This document shows positions 17,897 to 26,116 of a stretch of DNA of 39,350 bases, one piece after another (positions within the stretch are counted from its first letter, which is position 1; each line of letters starts with the position of its first letter). The translations under genes were made by a program, and so were the position numbers. Where the stretch lies: the NCBI RefSeq assembly GCF_902806285.1, contig NZ_CADCWA010000186.1, forward strand, positions 1 through 39,350, in the 5' to 3' direction. Source of the stretch: an uncultured Sphingomonas sp. Lineage in GTDB: Bacteria; Pseudomonadota; Alphaproteobacteria; Sphingomonadales; Sphingomonadaceae. The notes beneath the pieces are model-generated. The model worked only from the letters and a program-made list of their open reading frames with translations, had not been told where the DNA came from and searched no databases.

Positions 17897-18592
17897 ATGG
17901 CGACCCACGGACATACGCTCAAGGCCTTCGACGAGGACCTCGACCGGCTGCGCGCGCTCATCAGCGAGATGGGGGGGCTGGCCGAGCATGGCATCGGCGA
18001 AGCGATGCGCTGCCTGGTCGACCGCGACGTCGATGGCGCCCACCGCGTCATCGAGGAGGACAAGAAGCTCGACGCTCTGGAGACGGAAACGGAAAAGCGG
18101 GTGGTTCAGCTCATCGCCCTGCGTGCGCCCATGGCCGGCGACCTGCGCGACGTGGTCGCCGCGCTCAAGATCTCGGGCGTGGTGGAACGCATCGGCGACT
18201 ATGCCAAGAACATCGCCAAGCGGGTCGCGATCCTGGAAGACGCCGGCAAGATCGAGCCCTTGTCGCTGTTGCCCGAAATGGCCCGGATCGCGGCGGGAAT
18301 GGTGCACGATGTGCTCAACGCCTTCGTCAATCGCGACGCCGAGGCCGCCCTGCGCGTGTGCGACCGGGACAAGGCGGTGGACGATTTCTACGACAGCGTG
18401 TTCCGCACCCTGCTGACCCACATGATGGAGGACCCGCACTCCATCCGCCACGCGACGCACCTCCTGTTCGTCGCCAAGAACCTGGAGCGGGTCGGCGACC
18501 ATGCCACCAACATCGCCGAAATGGTCTACTACGCCGCCACCGGCCGCCACATGAGCGAGCGGGTCAAAGGCGCGGACCCGCTGGCCGGCTGA
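17897..18592 (+). CDS. phoU: Phosphate signaling/transport regulator PhoU
   Basis: 231-residue all-helical protein made of two PhoU three-helix bundles. The paired metal-binding motifs are RIGDYAKNIAKR in the first half and RVGDHATNIAEM in the second. It links the state of the Pst transporter to PhoR inhibition at high phosphate. It lies 16 bp after pstB. Its TGA stop shares one base with the ATG of phoB, indicating translational coupling. Confidence 0.95.
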   Translation: MATHGHTLKAFDEDLDRLRALISEMGGLAEHGIGEAMRCLVDRDVDGAHRVIEEDKKLDALETETEKRVVQLIALRAPMAGDLRDVVAALKISGVVERIGDYAKNIAKRVAILEDAGKIEPLSLLPEMARIAAGMVHDVLNAFVNRDAEAALRVCDRDKAVDDFYDSVFRTLLTHMMEDPHSIRHATHLLFVAKNLERVGDHATNIAEMVYYAATGRHMSERVKGADPLAG

Positions 18593-19281
18593 TGAGCGCG
18601 CGCCGCCTCCTGCTGGTCGAAGACGACCGTTCGCTCGCCGAGCTCATCAGCTTTCATTTCGAGCGCGCCGGCTACGACGTCACCCGCACCGGCGACGGCG
18701 AGGAAGCGCTGATCCTGGCGGACGAGGTGAAGCCCGACCTGGTGCTGCTCGACTGGATGATCGAGGGCGTCAGCGGCATCGAGGTCTGCCGCCGCCTGCG
18801 CCGCCGTGGTCCCACCGCCAACCTGCCGATCGTGATGCTGACCGCGCGGGGCGAGGAGAACGATCGCATCCGCGGGCTCGAAACGGGGGCGGACGATTAT
18901 GTCACCAAGCCGTTCAGCCCCAAGGAGCTGGTCGCCCGCGCCGGCGCCGTGCTCCGGCGGGTCCGGCCGGCGTTGGCCGCGGAGCAGCTGGAATATGGCG
19001 GGCTGGAAATGGACCTCGCGGGCCATCGCGTCCGCCGCGGCGGCAAGCCGGTGCAGCTTGGACCCACCGAATATCGGCTGCTGCGCCACTTCCTGGAGAA
19101 CCCAGGCCGCGTGTTCTCCCGCCAGCAGCTGCTGGAAACGGTGTGGCCGCACAGCGAGGAGATCGAGCTGCGCACGGTGGACGTGCACATCCGCCGCCTG
19201 CGGCTGGCCCTAGGTGAGCCGGACCTGATCAGGACGGTGCGGAGCGCGGGCTACGCGCTGGATGCCGAGGGAGTGGCCTGA
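18592..19281 (+). CDS. phoB: Phosphate regulon response regulator PhoB
   Basis: 229-residue OmpR/PhoB-type regulator. The receiver domain (1-120) has the acidic pair in VEDD, phosphoacceptor Asp54 in LVLLDWMIEG, and the conserved Lys in YVTKPFSPKEL. The winged-helix DNA-binding domain (about 130-225) includes LGPTEYRLLRHFLENPGRVF and the recognition region RTVDVHIRRLRLAL. The expected target is the Pho box before pstS, giving autoregulation of the whole operon. The start ATG overlaps the phoU stop. Confidence 0.95.
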   Translation: MSARRLLLVEDDRSLAELISFHFERAGYDVTRTGDGEEALILADEVKPDLVLLDWMIEGVSGIEVCRRLRRRGPTANLPIVMLTARGEENDRIRGLETGADDYVTKPFSPKELVARAGAVLRRVRPALAAEQLEYGGLEMDLAGHRVRRGGKPVQLGPTEYRLLRHFLENPGRVFSRQQLLETVWPHSEEIELRTVDVHIRRLRLALGEPDLIRTVRSAGYALDAEGVA

Positions 19282-19282
19282 C

Positions 19283-19398
19283 CGTCATCCCGGCGCAGGG
19301 CTCCCATCAAAGTAGTACTTTGATGGGGCCCGCAGGCCGGGATCCCAGCTGAAGGGGCACGACGGTGGCAGGAAATCCCGGCCTTCGCCGGGATGACG
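19283..19398. repeat. 116-bp inverted-repeat element with nested hairpin
   Basis: It begins CGTCATCCCGGCG and ends with the exact reverse complement CGCCGGGATGACG (13-bp terminal inverted repeats). Inside, 19303-19327 forms a 12-bp stem around one central base (arm CCATCAAAGTA). Further CCGGGATCCC and ATCCCGGCC blocks repeat the end motif. The GTCATCCCGGC end is a common intergenic repeat of sphingomonads. It lies 1 base after the phoB stop and could also terminate the phosphate operon. Confidence 0.75.
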
Positions 19399-19428
19399 TG
19401 GCGGGTTTGCTCGGCTAACCCGCACTCG

Positions 19429-20181
19429 ATGTCCCGCCGCAAGAAGTCGCACCAGTCCCACGGCACCCCCAACCGTCCGCGCTTCTGGGGCAAGCATGCG
19501 GTCGCCGCAGCGCTGGACAACCCCGAGCGGCGGGTGCTGAAGGCCTGGGCGACCCGCGAGGCTGCGGAGTTCATGCGGTTCCCGCCGGAAGTGCCGGTCA
19601 CCATGGCCGAGGCGCCCGACCTTGGCCGGCTCGTCCCGCATGATGCCCCGCACCAGGGCGTGGTGGTGGAGGTGGAGCCGCTGGAGGAGGCGTGGCTGGG
19701 CGACCTGCTGATGCAGGCGGAGGAGCGGGCGGTGCTGCTGGTGCTCGACCAGGTCACCGATCCGCACAACGTCGGCGCCATCCTGCGCTCCGCCGCCGCG
19801 TTCGGCGCGCTGGGCATCGTCACCCAGGACCGCCACTCGCCGCCGGAAAGCGGAGCCTTGGCCAAGGCGGCGTCGGGCGCGCTGGAGCGGGTGCCGTGGG
19901 CGCGGGTGGTGAACCTCGCCCGCGCGCTGGACGAGATCGCCGAAGCGGGCTTCTGGCGCATCGGGCTGGCGGGTGAGGCGGAGACCGAACTCCAGGAGGC
20001 GCTCGGCCCGCGGCGGGTCGCGCTGGTGCTGGGCGCCGAAGGTCCGGGCATGCGCGCCAACACGCGGGAACATTGCGACGCGCTCGCCCGCCTGCCGATC
20101 AGCGATGCGGTGGAGAGCTTGAACGTGTCTAACGCTGCGGCGGTGGCGTTGTACGCCGCGAGCGCGGTCAGGCCGGGGTGA
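19429..20181 (+). CDS. rlmB: RlmB-like 23S rRNA 2'-O-methyltransferase (SPOUT/TrmH family)
   Basis: 250-residue SpoU-type enzyme. A basic N-terminus (MSRRKKSHQ) and a small substrate-binding domain (about 15-90) precede the knotted SAM-binding domain. The three TrmH motifs are present: LDQVTDPHNVGAILRSAAAF, LGAEGPGMR and ISDAVESLNVSNAAAVALY. The domain order matches RlmB, which methylates G2251 of 23S rRNA; a related tRNA/rRNA Gm methyltransferase remains possible. An upstream in-frame ATG at 19393 lies inside the inverted-repeat element, so the ATG at 19429 is preferred. Confidence 0.9.
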   Translation: MSRRKKSHQSHGTPNRPRFWGKHAVAAALDNPERRVLKAWATREAAEFMRFPPEVPVTMAEAPDLGRLVPHDAPHQGVVVEVEPLEEAWLGDLLMQAEERAVLLVLDQVTDPHNVGAILRSAAAFGALGIVTQDRHSPPESGALAKAASGALERVPWARVVNLARALDEIAEAGFWRIGLAGEAETELQEALGPRRVALVLGAEGPGMRANTREHCDALARLPISDAVESLNVSNAAAVALYAASAVRPG

Positions 20182-20187
20182 CAAGCT

Positions 20188-20811
20188 ATGGTCAGAACCC
20201 TCGACACCCTCACCGCCGGCCTGGCCCATCTCGCCGCCGCCGAACCCGCCTTTCGCGCCGTGCTCGAACGCCACGGCCACCCCGAGCCGCGCAACAGCGA
20301 GCCGGGCGCCGCGACCCTGATGCGCACCATCGTCGGGCAGCAGGTCAGCGTCGCCGCGGCCCGTTCCATGTGGAACAAGCTGGAAGGCGCCTATGGCTCC
20401 CCGCCGGACCTCGGCCGCATCCTCGCGGCCAGTGACGAGGAGCTGCGAGCGCTCGGCCAGTCACGGCAAAAGGCGGGCTACCTCCGTTCGCTCGCCCAGC
20501 TGATCGTCTCGGGCGAACTCGACCTCGCGCACCTGCCGGAGGACGACGAGGAAGCGGTCGCGCTGCTCACCCGGATCAAGGGGATCGGCCGCTGGTCGGC
20601 GGAAATCTACCTGCTGTTCGCGGAAGGGCGGGCGGATGTCTGGCCGGCTGGCGACCTGGCGGTGCAGGTCGAGGTCGGACGGCTGCTCGGCCTCGACGCC
20701 AGGCCGAGCGAACGGGCGCTGCGCGAGCTGGCCGAGCCCTGGCGACCGTACCGCGGCGCGGCGGCCGTGCTCGCCTGGCACAGCTACAATTCGGTGGGAA
20801 CGGCCCTCTAG
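20188..20811 (+). CDS. DNA-3-methyladenine glycosylase II (AlkA-like, HhH-GPD)
   Basis: 207-residue HhH-GPD base-excision glycosylase. Visible are the early helix block ATLMRTIVGQQVSVAAAR, the helix-hairpin-helix LTRIKGIGRWSAEIYLLFA and, 12-16 residues later, the catalytic Asp in WPAGDLAVQ. It removes alkylated purines from DNA. The short length lacks the N-terminal AlkA domain of E. coli, as in many bacterial homologues. It starts 6 bases after rlmB, probably in one transcript, and converges on the next gene with a 9-bp gap. Confidence 0.9.
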   Translation: MVRTLDTLTAGLAHLAAAEPAFRAVLERHGHPEPRNSEPGAATLMRTIVGQQVSVAAARSMWNKLEGAYGSPPDLGRILAASDEELRALGQSRQKAGYLRSLAQLIVSGELDLAHLPEDDEEAVALLTRIKGIGRWSAEIYLLFAEGRADVWPAGDLAVQVEVGRLLGLDARPSERALRELAEPWRPYRGAAAVLAWHSYNSVGTAL

Positions 20812-20820
20812 GGTCCAGAC

Positions 20821-22080
20821 CTAGCGCCGAACGCCGCCGGGCAGCGCCCGAGCGATCACTCCGCGGAACTCGCGCGGGCCCGGGTCGGTGCGCAAGGGCC
20901 CCAGCTTCTCGCTGCTTCCCGACCCTCGCCCGATCAGGAACGCCCCCGACGTGCGGCCGGTGCTGCTGCCCGCGCGATAGCCGACGTTCACCGCGACCAG
21001 CGGTACCAGCACCCGCCCCTCGCCCGCGGCATACTCGCGGAACGCCGCCCGGGGCATCCGCACCACCGCCTGGAGCGCGGCATGGTCGAGCGGAGCGATC
21101 ATCTCCGCGGCTTGTGGCGCCGGATCGGGGCGGGCGAAAAAGGTGGCGAGTTCGCCCTCCTGCTCAGGCCCGGCATTCAGGGGCGCCACCTCCACGCCGA
21201 CCTGCCGGGCGGGCACGCTGCCGCTGTTGGCGACCAGCAATTGCAGGTGCAGCTGGAGCTCCTCCTCCGTCAGCACCGCCGCCGTGACATGCACGTCCAG
21301 ATCGAGCCATGGCCGGAGCCGCGTCGACACGATGCCCACGCCCTTGGGATGGCTCGGCGCCGGAGCTGGCGCGGGTTGCGGGGCGGGCACGGAAGCGCGA
21401 GGTGCGGCAGGTTGAGGCTCGCGCCGCGGCTCCGCTGATGGCGACGCACCGCCGGCAAAGGCCAGACCGCCGCTGTCGAGCTGGTCCTCCCCTTTGCTGC
21501 GCCGGCGGCTCCACAGGAGCAGGGCACCCGCCACCACCGCGGCAAAGGCGAGCAGCCACGGCCACATCGGCGCGCCGCCTTCATCGCTGACCGGCGCTGG
21601 CGCAATAGGATCAACCGCCCCGCCGGCCGAATTGCCGAAGCCGGGCGAGTTGAAGTCAAAGGATGCCGACGGCGCTGGTGTCGGCGGCGGCAGGTTGAGC
21701 GACGTGGCGGGGGCGGCCTCCGACGACGGTGCCGGCGAGGGTGCGGGGCTGGCGGAAGGACGCGCACCGCCCGCTGCCTGTTCCACGCGAGAAGTGGGCG
21801 GCGGCACCACGGTCCGGGGCGCGGGCGCGGGCGCGGCAGCGGGGCGATCGGGGTTCCCGACCGGTGTGCCCTGCTCCGCCGATGGCTCCCGAGCCCCCTC
21901 CGGCTGCTGCGACCTGGACCCGCCCAGCGAGAAGTCGCGCAACTGTTCGGGGCCGACCGTCCCCTCGCGGGGCGGCGGCGGCGGCGCGACCACGTTGTTC
22001 TGGGCGGACGCGGGCGCCCCCGCGGACGTGATCAGCGCGCCGGCAAGCAGCAGGATGGACAAGCGAAAGCCGCGAAACAC
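20821..22080 (-). CDS. Hypothetical Pro/Ala-rich single-pass membrane protein
   Basis: 419 residues, not recognised as a named family. Residues 1-27 are a signal peptide (LLLAGALITSAGAPASA). Residues 28-170 are low-complexity Pro/Ala/Ser sequence expected in the periplasm. Residues 172-190 form one transmembrane helix (MWPWLLAFAAVVAGALLLW) followed by SRRRSKG, a cytoplasmic positive patch. Another Pro/Ala linker then leads to a predicted beta-rich domain (about 250-400). In that domain RLRPWLDLDVHVTAAVLTEEE and a VANSGSVPARQVGVEV stretch look like an Ig-like/CARDB-type fold; this is a guess. It may bridge the envelope and a cytoplasmic partner. The 166 bp upstream (22081-22246) hold no evident gene. 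Confidence 0.7.
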   Translation of the reverse strand: MFRGFRLSILLLAGALITSAGAPASAQNNVVAPPPPPREGTVGPEQLRDFSLGGSRSQQPEGAREPSAEQGTPVGNPDRPAAAPAPAPRTVVPPPTSRVEQAAGGARPSASPAPSPAPSSEAAPATSLNLPPPTPAPSASFDFNSPGFGNSAGGAVDPIAPAPVSDEGGAPMWPWLLAFAAVVAGALLLWSRRRSKGEDQLDSGGLAFAGGASPSAEPRREPQPAAPRASVPAPQPAPAPAPSHPKGVGIVSTRLRPWLDLDVHVTAAVLTEEELQLHLQLLVANSGSVPARQVGVEVAPLNAGPEQEGELATFFARPDPAPQAAEMIAPLDHAALQAVVRMPRAAFREYAAGEGRVLVPLVAVNVGYRAGSSTGRTSGAFLIGRGSGSSEKLGPLRTDPGPREFRGVIARALPGGVRR

Positions 22081-22246
22081 TGGCGGTGATCAACCTCTTA
22101 GAGCCGGGCCGGCTGCCCCCGGAACGCTCTGCAGCGCTGTCGAAGCCGGCGTCTATCAGCCGCGCCTCATGCCCTGCGGAGCGCCGAGGCACAAGCATGT
22201 CGTGCCGTGCCGGGCGCGCGCCGCAACCGCTTTGGCCGACTTCTCG

Positions 22247-22768
22247 TCAGAGCGGGCGGAGCCCAGCCGCGTAGCGCGCTGCCTTTTCGGCATAATGTGC
22301 GGCGGAGGTCTGCAGCGCCGCCATCTCCGCTTCGCTCAGCTGCCGCACGATCCTGGCCGGGGTGCCGACGATCAGCATGCCCCCCTCGAAGGTCTTGCCT
22401 TCGGTCACCAGAGCCCCCGCGCCGACGATGCACCCGGCCCCGACCAGCGCGCCATTGAGCACGCGGGCGCCCATCCCGATCAGCGCTCCGTCGCCCACTG
22501 TGCAGCCGTGGAGAATGGCCTGATGCCCGACCGTCACGCCGCGCCCCACCGTCAGGGGCGCACCCGCGTCCGAATGACACACCGCGCCGTCCTGGATGTT
22601 GCTGGCCTCGCCGACCAGGATCGGGGTGTTGTCCGCGCGGATCACCGCCCCGAACCATACGCTGGCCCGCGCACCCAGGCGGACGTCGCCGATGAGGTCG
22701 GCGGAGGGCGCCGCCCAGGCTCCGTCCCCCAGCGTGGGTGCGCGGCCTTCCCATTCGTATAGCGGCAT
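22247..22768 (-). CDS. Gamma-carbonic-anhydrase-like left-handed beta-helix protein
   Basis: 173-residue hexapeptide-repeat protein of the gamma-carbonic anhydrase/YrdA/PaaY group. Repeats of the form [LIV]GxxxxV run from about residue 20 to 130. The three zinc-ligand histidines fall at expected places: His65 (VCHSD), His82 (VGHQA) and His87 (ILHGC). The C-terminal helix with HYAEKAARYA caps the trimer. Family members are either carbonic anhydrases or uncharacterised metal-binding trimers, so activity cannot be claimed. Confidence 0.9.
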   Translation of the reverse strand: MPLYEWEGRAPTLGDGAWAAPSADLIGDVRLGARASVWFGAVIRADNTPILVGEASNIQDGAVCHSDAGAPLTVGRGVTVGHQAILHGCTVGDGALIGMGARVLNGALVGAGCIVGAGALVTEGKTFEGGMLIVGTPARIVRQLSEAEMAALQTSAAHYAEKAARYAAGLRPL

Positions 22769-22853
22769 CGGCTGGCCGTAGCGGGAGCGCCGACGTCATG
22801 TCGATGCATTTGACCCTTTGCGTTGCGGATATCTGCCGCTAGCCAGCCATGGC

Positions 22854-25604
22854 ATGCTGATTCAGCGGTCTTCTCCGGACATCGGATTCCTCCAGGGTGA
22901 CGGCGAGTGCGCGGAGCTGATCCTGGCCAAGGATTGGTCGGACACGCTTGGCCCGATCGCTGCATGGCCGATCACCCTCAAGGTCGCCACCGGCCTCCTG
23001 CTTCGCTCCCCCGTGCCGATGGTCATGCTGTGGGGCGAGGACGGCATCATGATCTACAACGATGCCTACTCGGTGTTCGCGGGCGGGAAGCACCCGGAGC
23101 AGCTCGGCATGAAGGTGCGGGAAGCCTGGCCGGAGGTCGCGGACTTCAACGACAATGTGATGAAGGTCGGCCTGGCCGGCGGCACGCTCAGCTACAAGGA
23201 TCAGGAGCTGACGCTTCACCGGCACGGCCAGCCGGAACAGGTCTGGATGAACCTCGACTATTCGCCGGTGCTGGATGAAAGCGGCCGTCCGGGCGGCGTT
23301 CTCGCCGTGGTGGTCGAGACCACCCAGGCGGTTCTGGCCGAACGGGCGCGAAGTGATTCTGCCGAGCGGCTCCGCTTCTTCGATCGGCTTTCCACCGCGA
23401 CCAGCGTGCTGTCCAACCCAACGGAAGTCATGACGGCTACCGCGCGCCTGTTGGGCGAACAGCTCGGCACGTCCGTAATCGCCTATGCCGACGTGCACGA
23501 GGACGAGGACCAGTTCACCATCCGCGGCAACTGGGCGGCGCCGGGCGCCCAATCGATCGTGGGCACCTACAGCCTCGCCGCCTTCGGCCGCACCGCCAAC
23601 GAGGCGCTGCATGGAGGGCGGCCGTTCATCACCCGCGACACGCTGGCGGAGCTTGGCGCAGAGGAAGGCGCAGCGCTGCTTGGCCTGGGCCTTGGGGCGA
23701 CCGTATGCATGCCGCTCGTGAAGGAAGGGCGGCTGACGGCGTTGATGGCCGCGCATGAGAAGGAGCCGCGGGACTGGACGGACGCGGAACTCTCGTTGAT
23801 CGCCGAGACCACGGAACGGAGCTGGGCGCACGTCGAGCGCGTGCGGTCGGAAGCGGTCCTGCGCGAAAGCGAGGAACGGCTGCGGATCGTGGTCGACAGT
23901 GCATCCGACTACGCGATCGTGACCATCGATCCCGAGCGGCGGATCACCGGCTGGTCGCAGGGCGCCGCCAACATCTTCGGACTGTCCCGCCAAGAGGCGA
24001 TTGGCCGGAGCAGCGACGAACTCTTCACCCCTGAGGACCGGGCCGCGGGCCAGCCGGAAAAGGAAGTCGACACCGCCCGCCGGGAAGGCTGCGCGCCCGA
24101 CGAACGCTGGCACCAACGGCTGGACGGGCCCCGCGTCTTCCTGAGCGGTTCGGCTCATCCGCTGCCGCGCGACGAGCTCGGCCGGGAACGCGGCTTCATC
24201 AAGGTCGCCCGCGACGAAACGGAGCGCAGGCGCACCGAAGCGGCGCTGCACGAGACAGCCGAACGCTATCGCCTGGTCGCCAAGGCCACCAACGACGCGA
24301 TCTGGGACTGGGACCTGGCGTCCGACCAGATCGTCTGGAACGAAGCGGTGCGGACCCTGTTCGGTCACGAAGATGCGGTGGGCGGCACCGCGGGGGATTG
24401 GTGGATCGAGCACATCCACCCGGACGATCGCGACCGGGTGGAGCAGCAGATCTTTTCGGTCATTGATGGAACGGAGACGAGCTGGACCGACGAATACCGC
24501 TTCCTCTGCGCGGACGGCAGCGCGGCGCATGTGCTGGACCGCGGAACCGTCAGCCGCGACGAAACCGGCAAGGCGGTCCGGATGATCGGGGCCATGCTCG
24601 ACCTTAGCGAACGCTACGAGGCGGAAGCGGCGGTGGCGCAAAGCGAGGCCACGCTGCGCAGCGTGCTGGAGCAGATGCCGATCGGGGTCGCCATCGCCGA
24701 AGTGCCGAGCGGCCGGCTGGTCCACTTCAACCAGGCTTGCGCCAGGATCCTGGGGCAGGACGTGCGCCCCGGACCCGTCAAGGATTATGGCATCTTCAAC
24801 GCCGTCAAGGAGGACGGCACCGCCTACGCCATCCACGAGTACCCGCTGTCCCGCGCGGTTCTGAGCGGCGAAACGACCATCGACCAGGAAATCGGCTACC
24901 GCCGCGGCGACGGCGAGATCATCACCCTGGAGGTAAGCGCCGCTCCCATCGAAACCGCGCAGGGCCGATCGCTGGCGGTGACCACCTTTACCGACATCAG
25001 CGCGCGCAAGCGTGCCGAGCGCCACCAGCAGCTGCTGATCGATGAGCTCAGCCACCGGGCCAAGAACCTGCTGGCGATCATCCAGAGCGTCGCGCAGCAG
25101 AGCTTCAAGGGCGACCGTCCGCGCAAGGAGATGGTCCGCGCGTTCGAGGGCCGGCTGGGCGCGCTGGCCGCCGCCCACGGCATCCTTACCCGGCAGAAGT
25201 GGGAAAGCGCGCCCGTCCGGCAGATCATCTGCGACACAATCACCGCGGTGAAGCCGGACGATCACCGGCTGAAGCTCGACGGGCCGGAACTCACGGTTTC
25301 TCCGAAGACCGGCGTCAGCCTGGCGATGGCGGTGCACGAGCTTGCCACCAACGCGGTGAAATATGGCTGTTTCAGCAATGAGAGCGGAACGGTGGACGTG
25401 CGCTGGTCGACCCACGACGGGCGGCTGCACCTCCGCTGGACGGAGCGCGGCGGACCACGGGTGGAGCCGCCTTCCCGCCGCGGCTTCGGCAGCCGGATGA
25501 TCGAGCGCGGGCTGGCCGCCGAGCTCGGCGGCACCGTGCACATCGACTTCCAGCCGGAGGGCATCGTCTGCACCGTCGACGCGCCGCTGCCCGAGGCGGG
25601 ATGA
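22854..25604 (+). CDS. Multi-PAS/GAF HWE-family sensor histidine kinase
   Basis: 916-residue soluble kinase. Approximate order: PAS (28-150), GAF (175-330), PAS (340-455), PAS (465-585, PAS_3 type with WDWDLASDQIVW and HIHPDDRDRV), PAS (593-705), then an HWE transmitter. The phosphoacceptor is His734 in DELSHRAKNLLAI, the N-box HELATNAVKYG, and WTERGGP carries the W-x-E signature. ATG at 22854 is preferred over an upstream TTG at 22818 because family-like sequence begins there; the ribosome-binding site is weak either way. It overlaps the response regulator gene by 4 bases (ATGA), so the two form a coupled pair. Confidence 0.92.
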   Translation: MLIQRSSPDIGFLQGDGECAELILAKDWSDTLGPIAAWPITLKVATGLLLRSPVPMVMLWGEDGIMIYNDAYSVFAGGKHPEQLGMKVREAWPEVADFNDNVMKVGLAGGTLSYKDQELTLHRHGQPEQVWMNLDYSPVLDESGRPGGVLAVVVETTQAVLAERARSDSAERLRFFDRLSTATSVLSNPTEVMTATARLLGEQLGTSVIAYADVHEDEDQFTIRGNWAAPGAQSIVGTYSLAAFGRTANEALHGGRPFITRDTLAELGAEEGAALLGLGLGATVCMPLVKEGRLTALMAAHEKEPRDWTDAELSLIAETTERSWAHVERVRSEAVLRESEERLRIVVDSASDYAIVTIDPERRITGWSQGAANIFGLSRQEAIGRSSDELFTPEDRAAGQPEKEVDTARREGCAPDERWHQRLDGPRVFLSGSAHPLPRDELGRERGFIKVARDETERRRTEAALHETAERYRLVAKATNDAIWDWDLASDQIVWNEAVRTLFGHEDAVGGTAGDWWIEHIHPDDRDRVEQQIFSVIDGTETSWTDEYRFLCADGSAAHVLDRGTVSRDETGKAVRMIGAMLDLSERYEAEAAVAQSEATLRSVLEQMPIGVAIAEVPSGRLVHFNQACARILGQDVRPGPVKDYGIFNAVKEDGTAYAIHEYPLSRAVLSGETTIDQEIGYRRGDGEIITLEVSAAPIETAQGRSLAVTTFTDISARKRAERHQQLLIDELSHRAKNLLAIIQSVAQQSFKGDRPRKEMVRAFEGRLGALAAAHGILTRQKWESAPVRQIICDTITAVKPDDHRLKLDGPELTVSPKTGVSLAMAVHELATNAVKYGCFSNESGTVDVRWSTHDGRLHLRWTERGGPRVEPPSRRGFGSRMIERGLAAELGGTVHIDFQPEGIVCTVDAPLPEAG

Positions 25605-25960
25605 GCGTGCTGCACAACAAGCGGGTGCTGCTGGTCGAGGACGAGGCGGTGATCGCCTTCGCCGTCGAGGATGCCCTGCTGGAGCTTGGCTGCGAAGTCG
25701 TCGGGCCCGCCTTCTGCCTGGAAGATGCCGTCGCGCTGGCCAGCGCCGAACCGATCGACGCCGCCATCCTCGACGTCAACCTCAACGACCAGCGCAGCTA
25801 TGCCGTGGCCGACGAGCTCCGGCGCCGCGGCGTCCCGTTCCTGTTCGCCACCGGCTATGCCGAAGGCGGCCTCGACTGGGACCGGGCGAAAGTGGACGTC
25901 CTGCCCAAGCCCTACCGCAAGGACCAGATCGCGGCGGCCCTGAACCGGCTGCTGAACTGA
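25601..25960 (+). CDS. Single-domain response regulator
   Basis: 119-residue stand-alone receiver domain. The acidic pocket is VEDE (residues 12-15), the phosphoacceptor Asp58 in AAILDVNLND, the Thr in FATGYAE, and the Lys in LPKPYRKDQ. There is no output domain, so it should act through protein contacts or as a phosphate sink, as is common for receivers paired with HWE kinases. Start and stop overlap with the upstream kinase (ATGA) makes that kinase its likely phosphodonor. Confidence 0.93.
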   Translation: MSVLHNKRVLLVEDEAVIAFAVEDALLELGCEVVGPAFCLEDAVALASAEPIDAAILDVNLNDQRSYAVADELRRRGVPFLFATGYAEGGLDWDRAKVDVLPKPYRKDQIAAALNRLLN

Positions 25961-26116
25961 CGCGGCAGAGGCGGCAAAGCCGGCGAGTTGCAGCGAACCG
26001 GAACCGACTCGGCCTGATATTCGCTTCAACCCAACGGCTTAAGCGCGAGGCTGCTGCTACCCAGGGGCGCGCCTGCTATCCGGCCAAGCAGAGGAGGGCA
26101 GCAAGGAGCTGGGCGC

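Noticed and set aside
22839-25541. 900-codon open frame antisense to the HWE kinase
   Set aside because: Shadow of a high-GC gene; the sense frame has complete PAS, GAF and HWE motifs.
26000-26026. GGAAC-N17-CGCTT resembling an EcfG stress promoter upstream of the DUF2264 gene
   Set aside because: The -10 part does not match the usual CGTT, and a five-base -35 match is expected by chance in GC-rich DNA.
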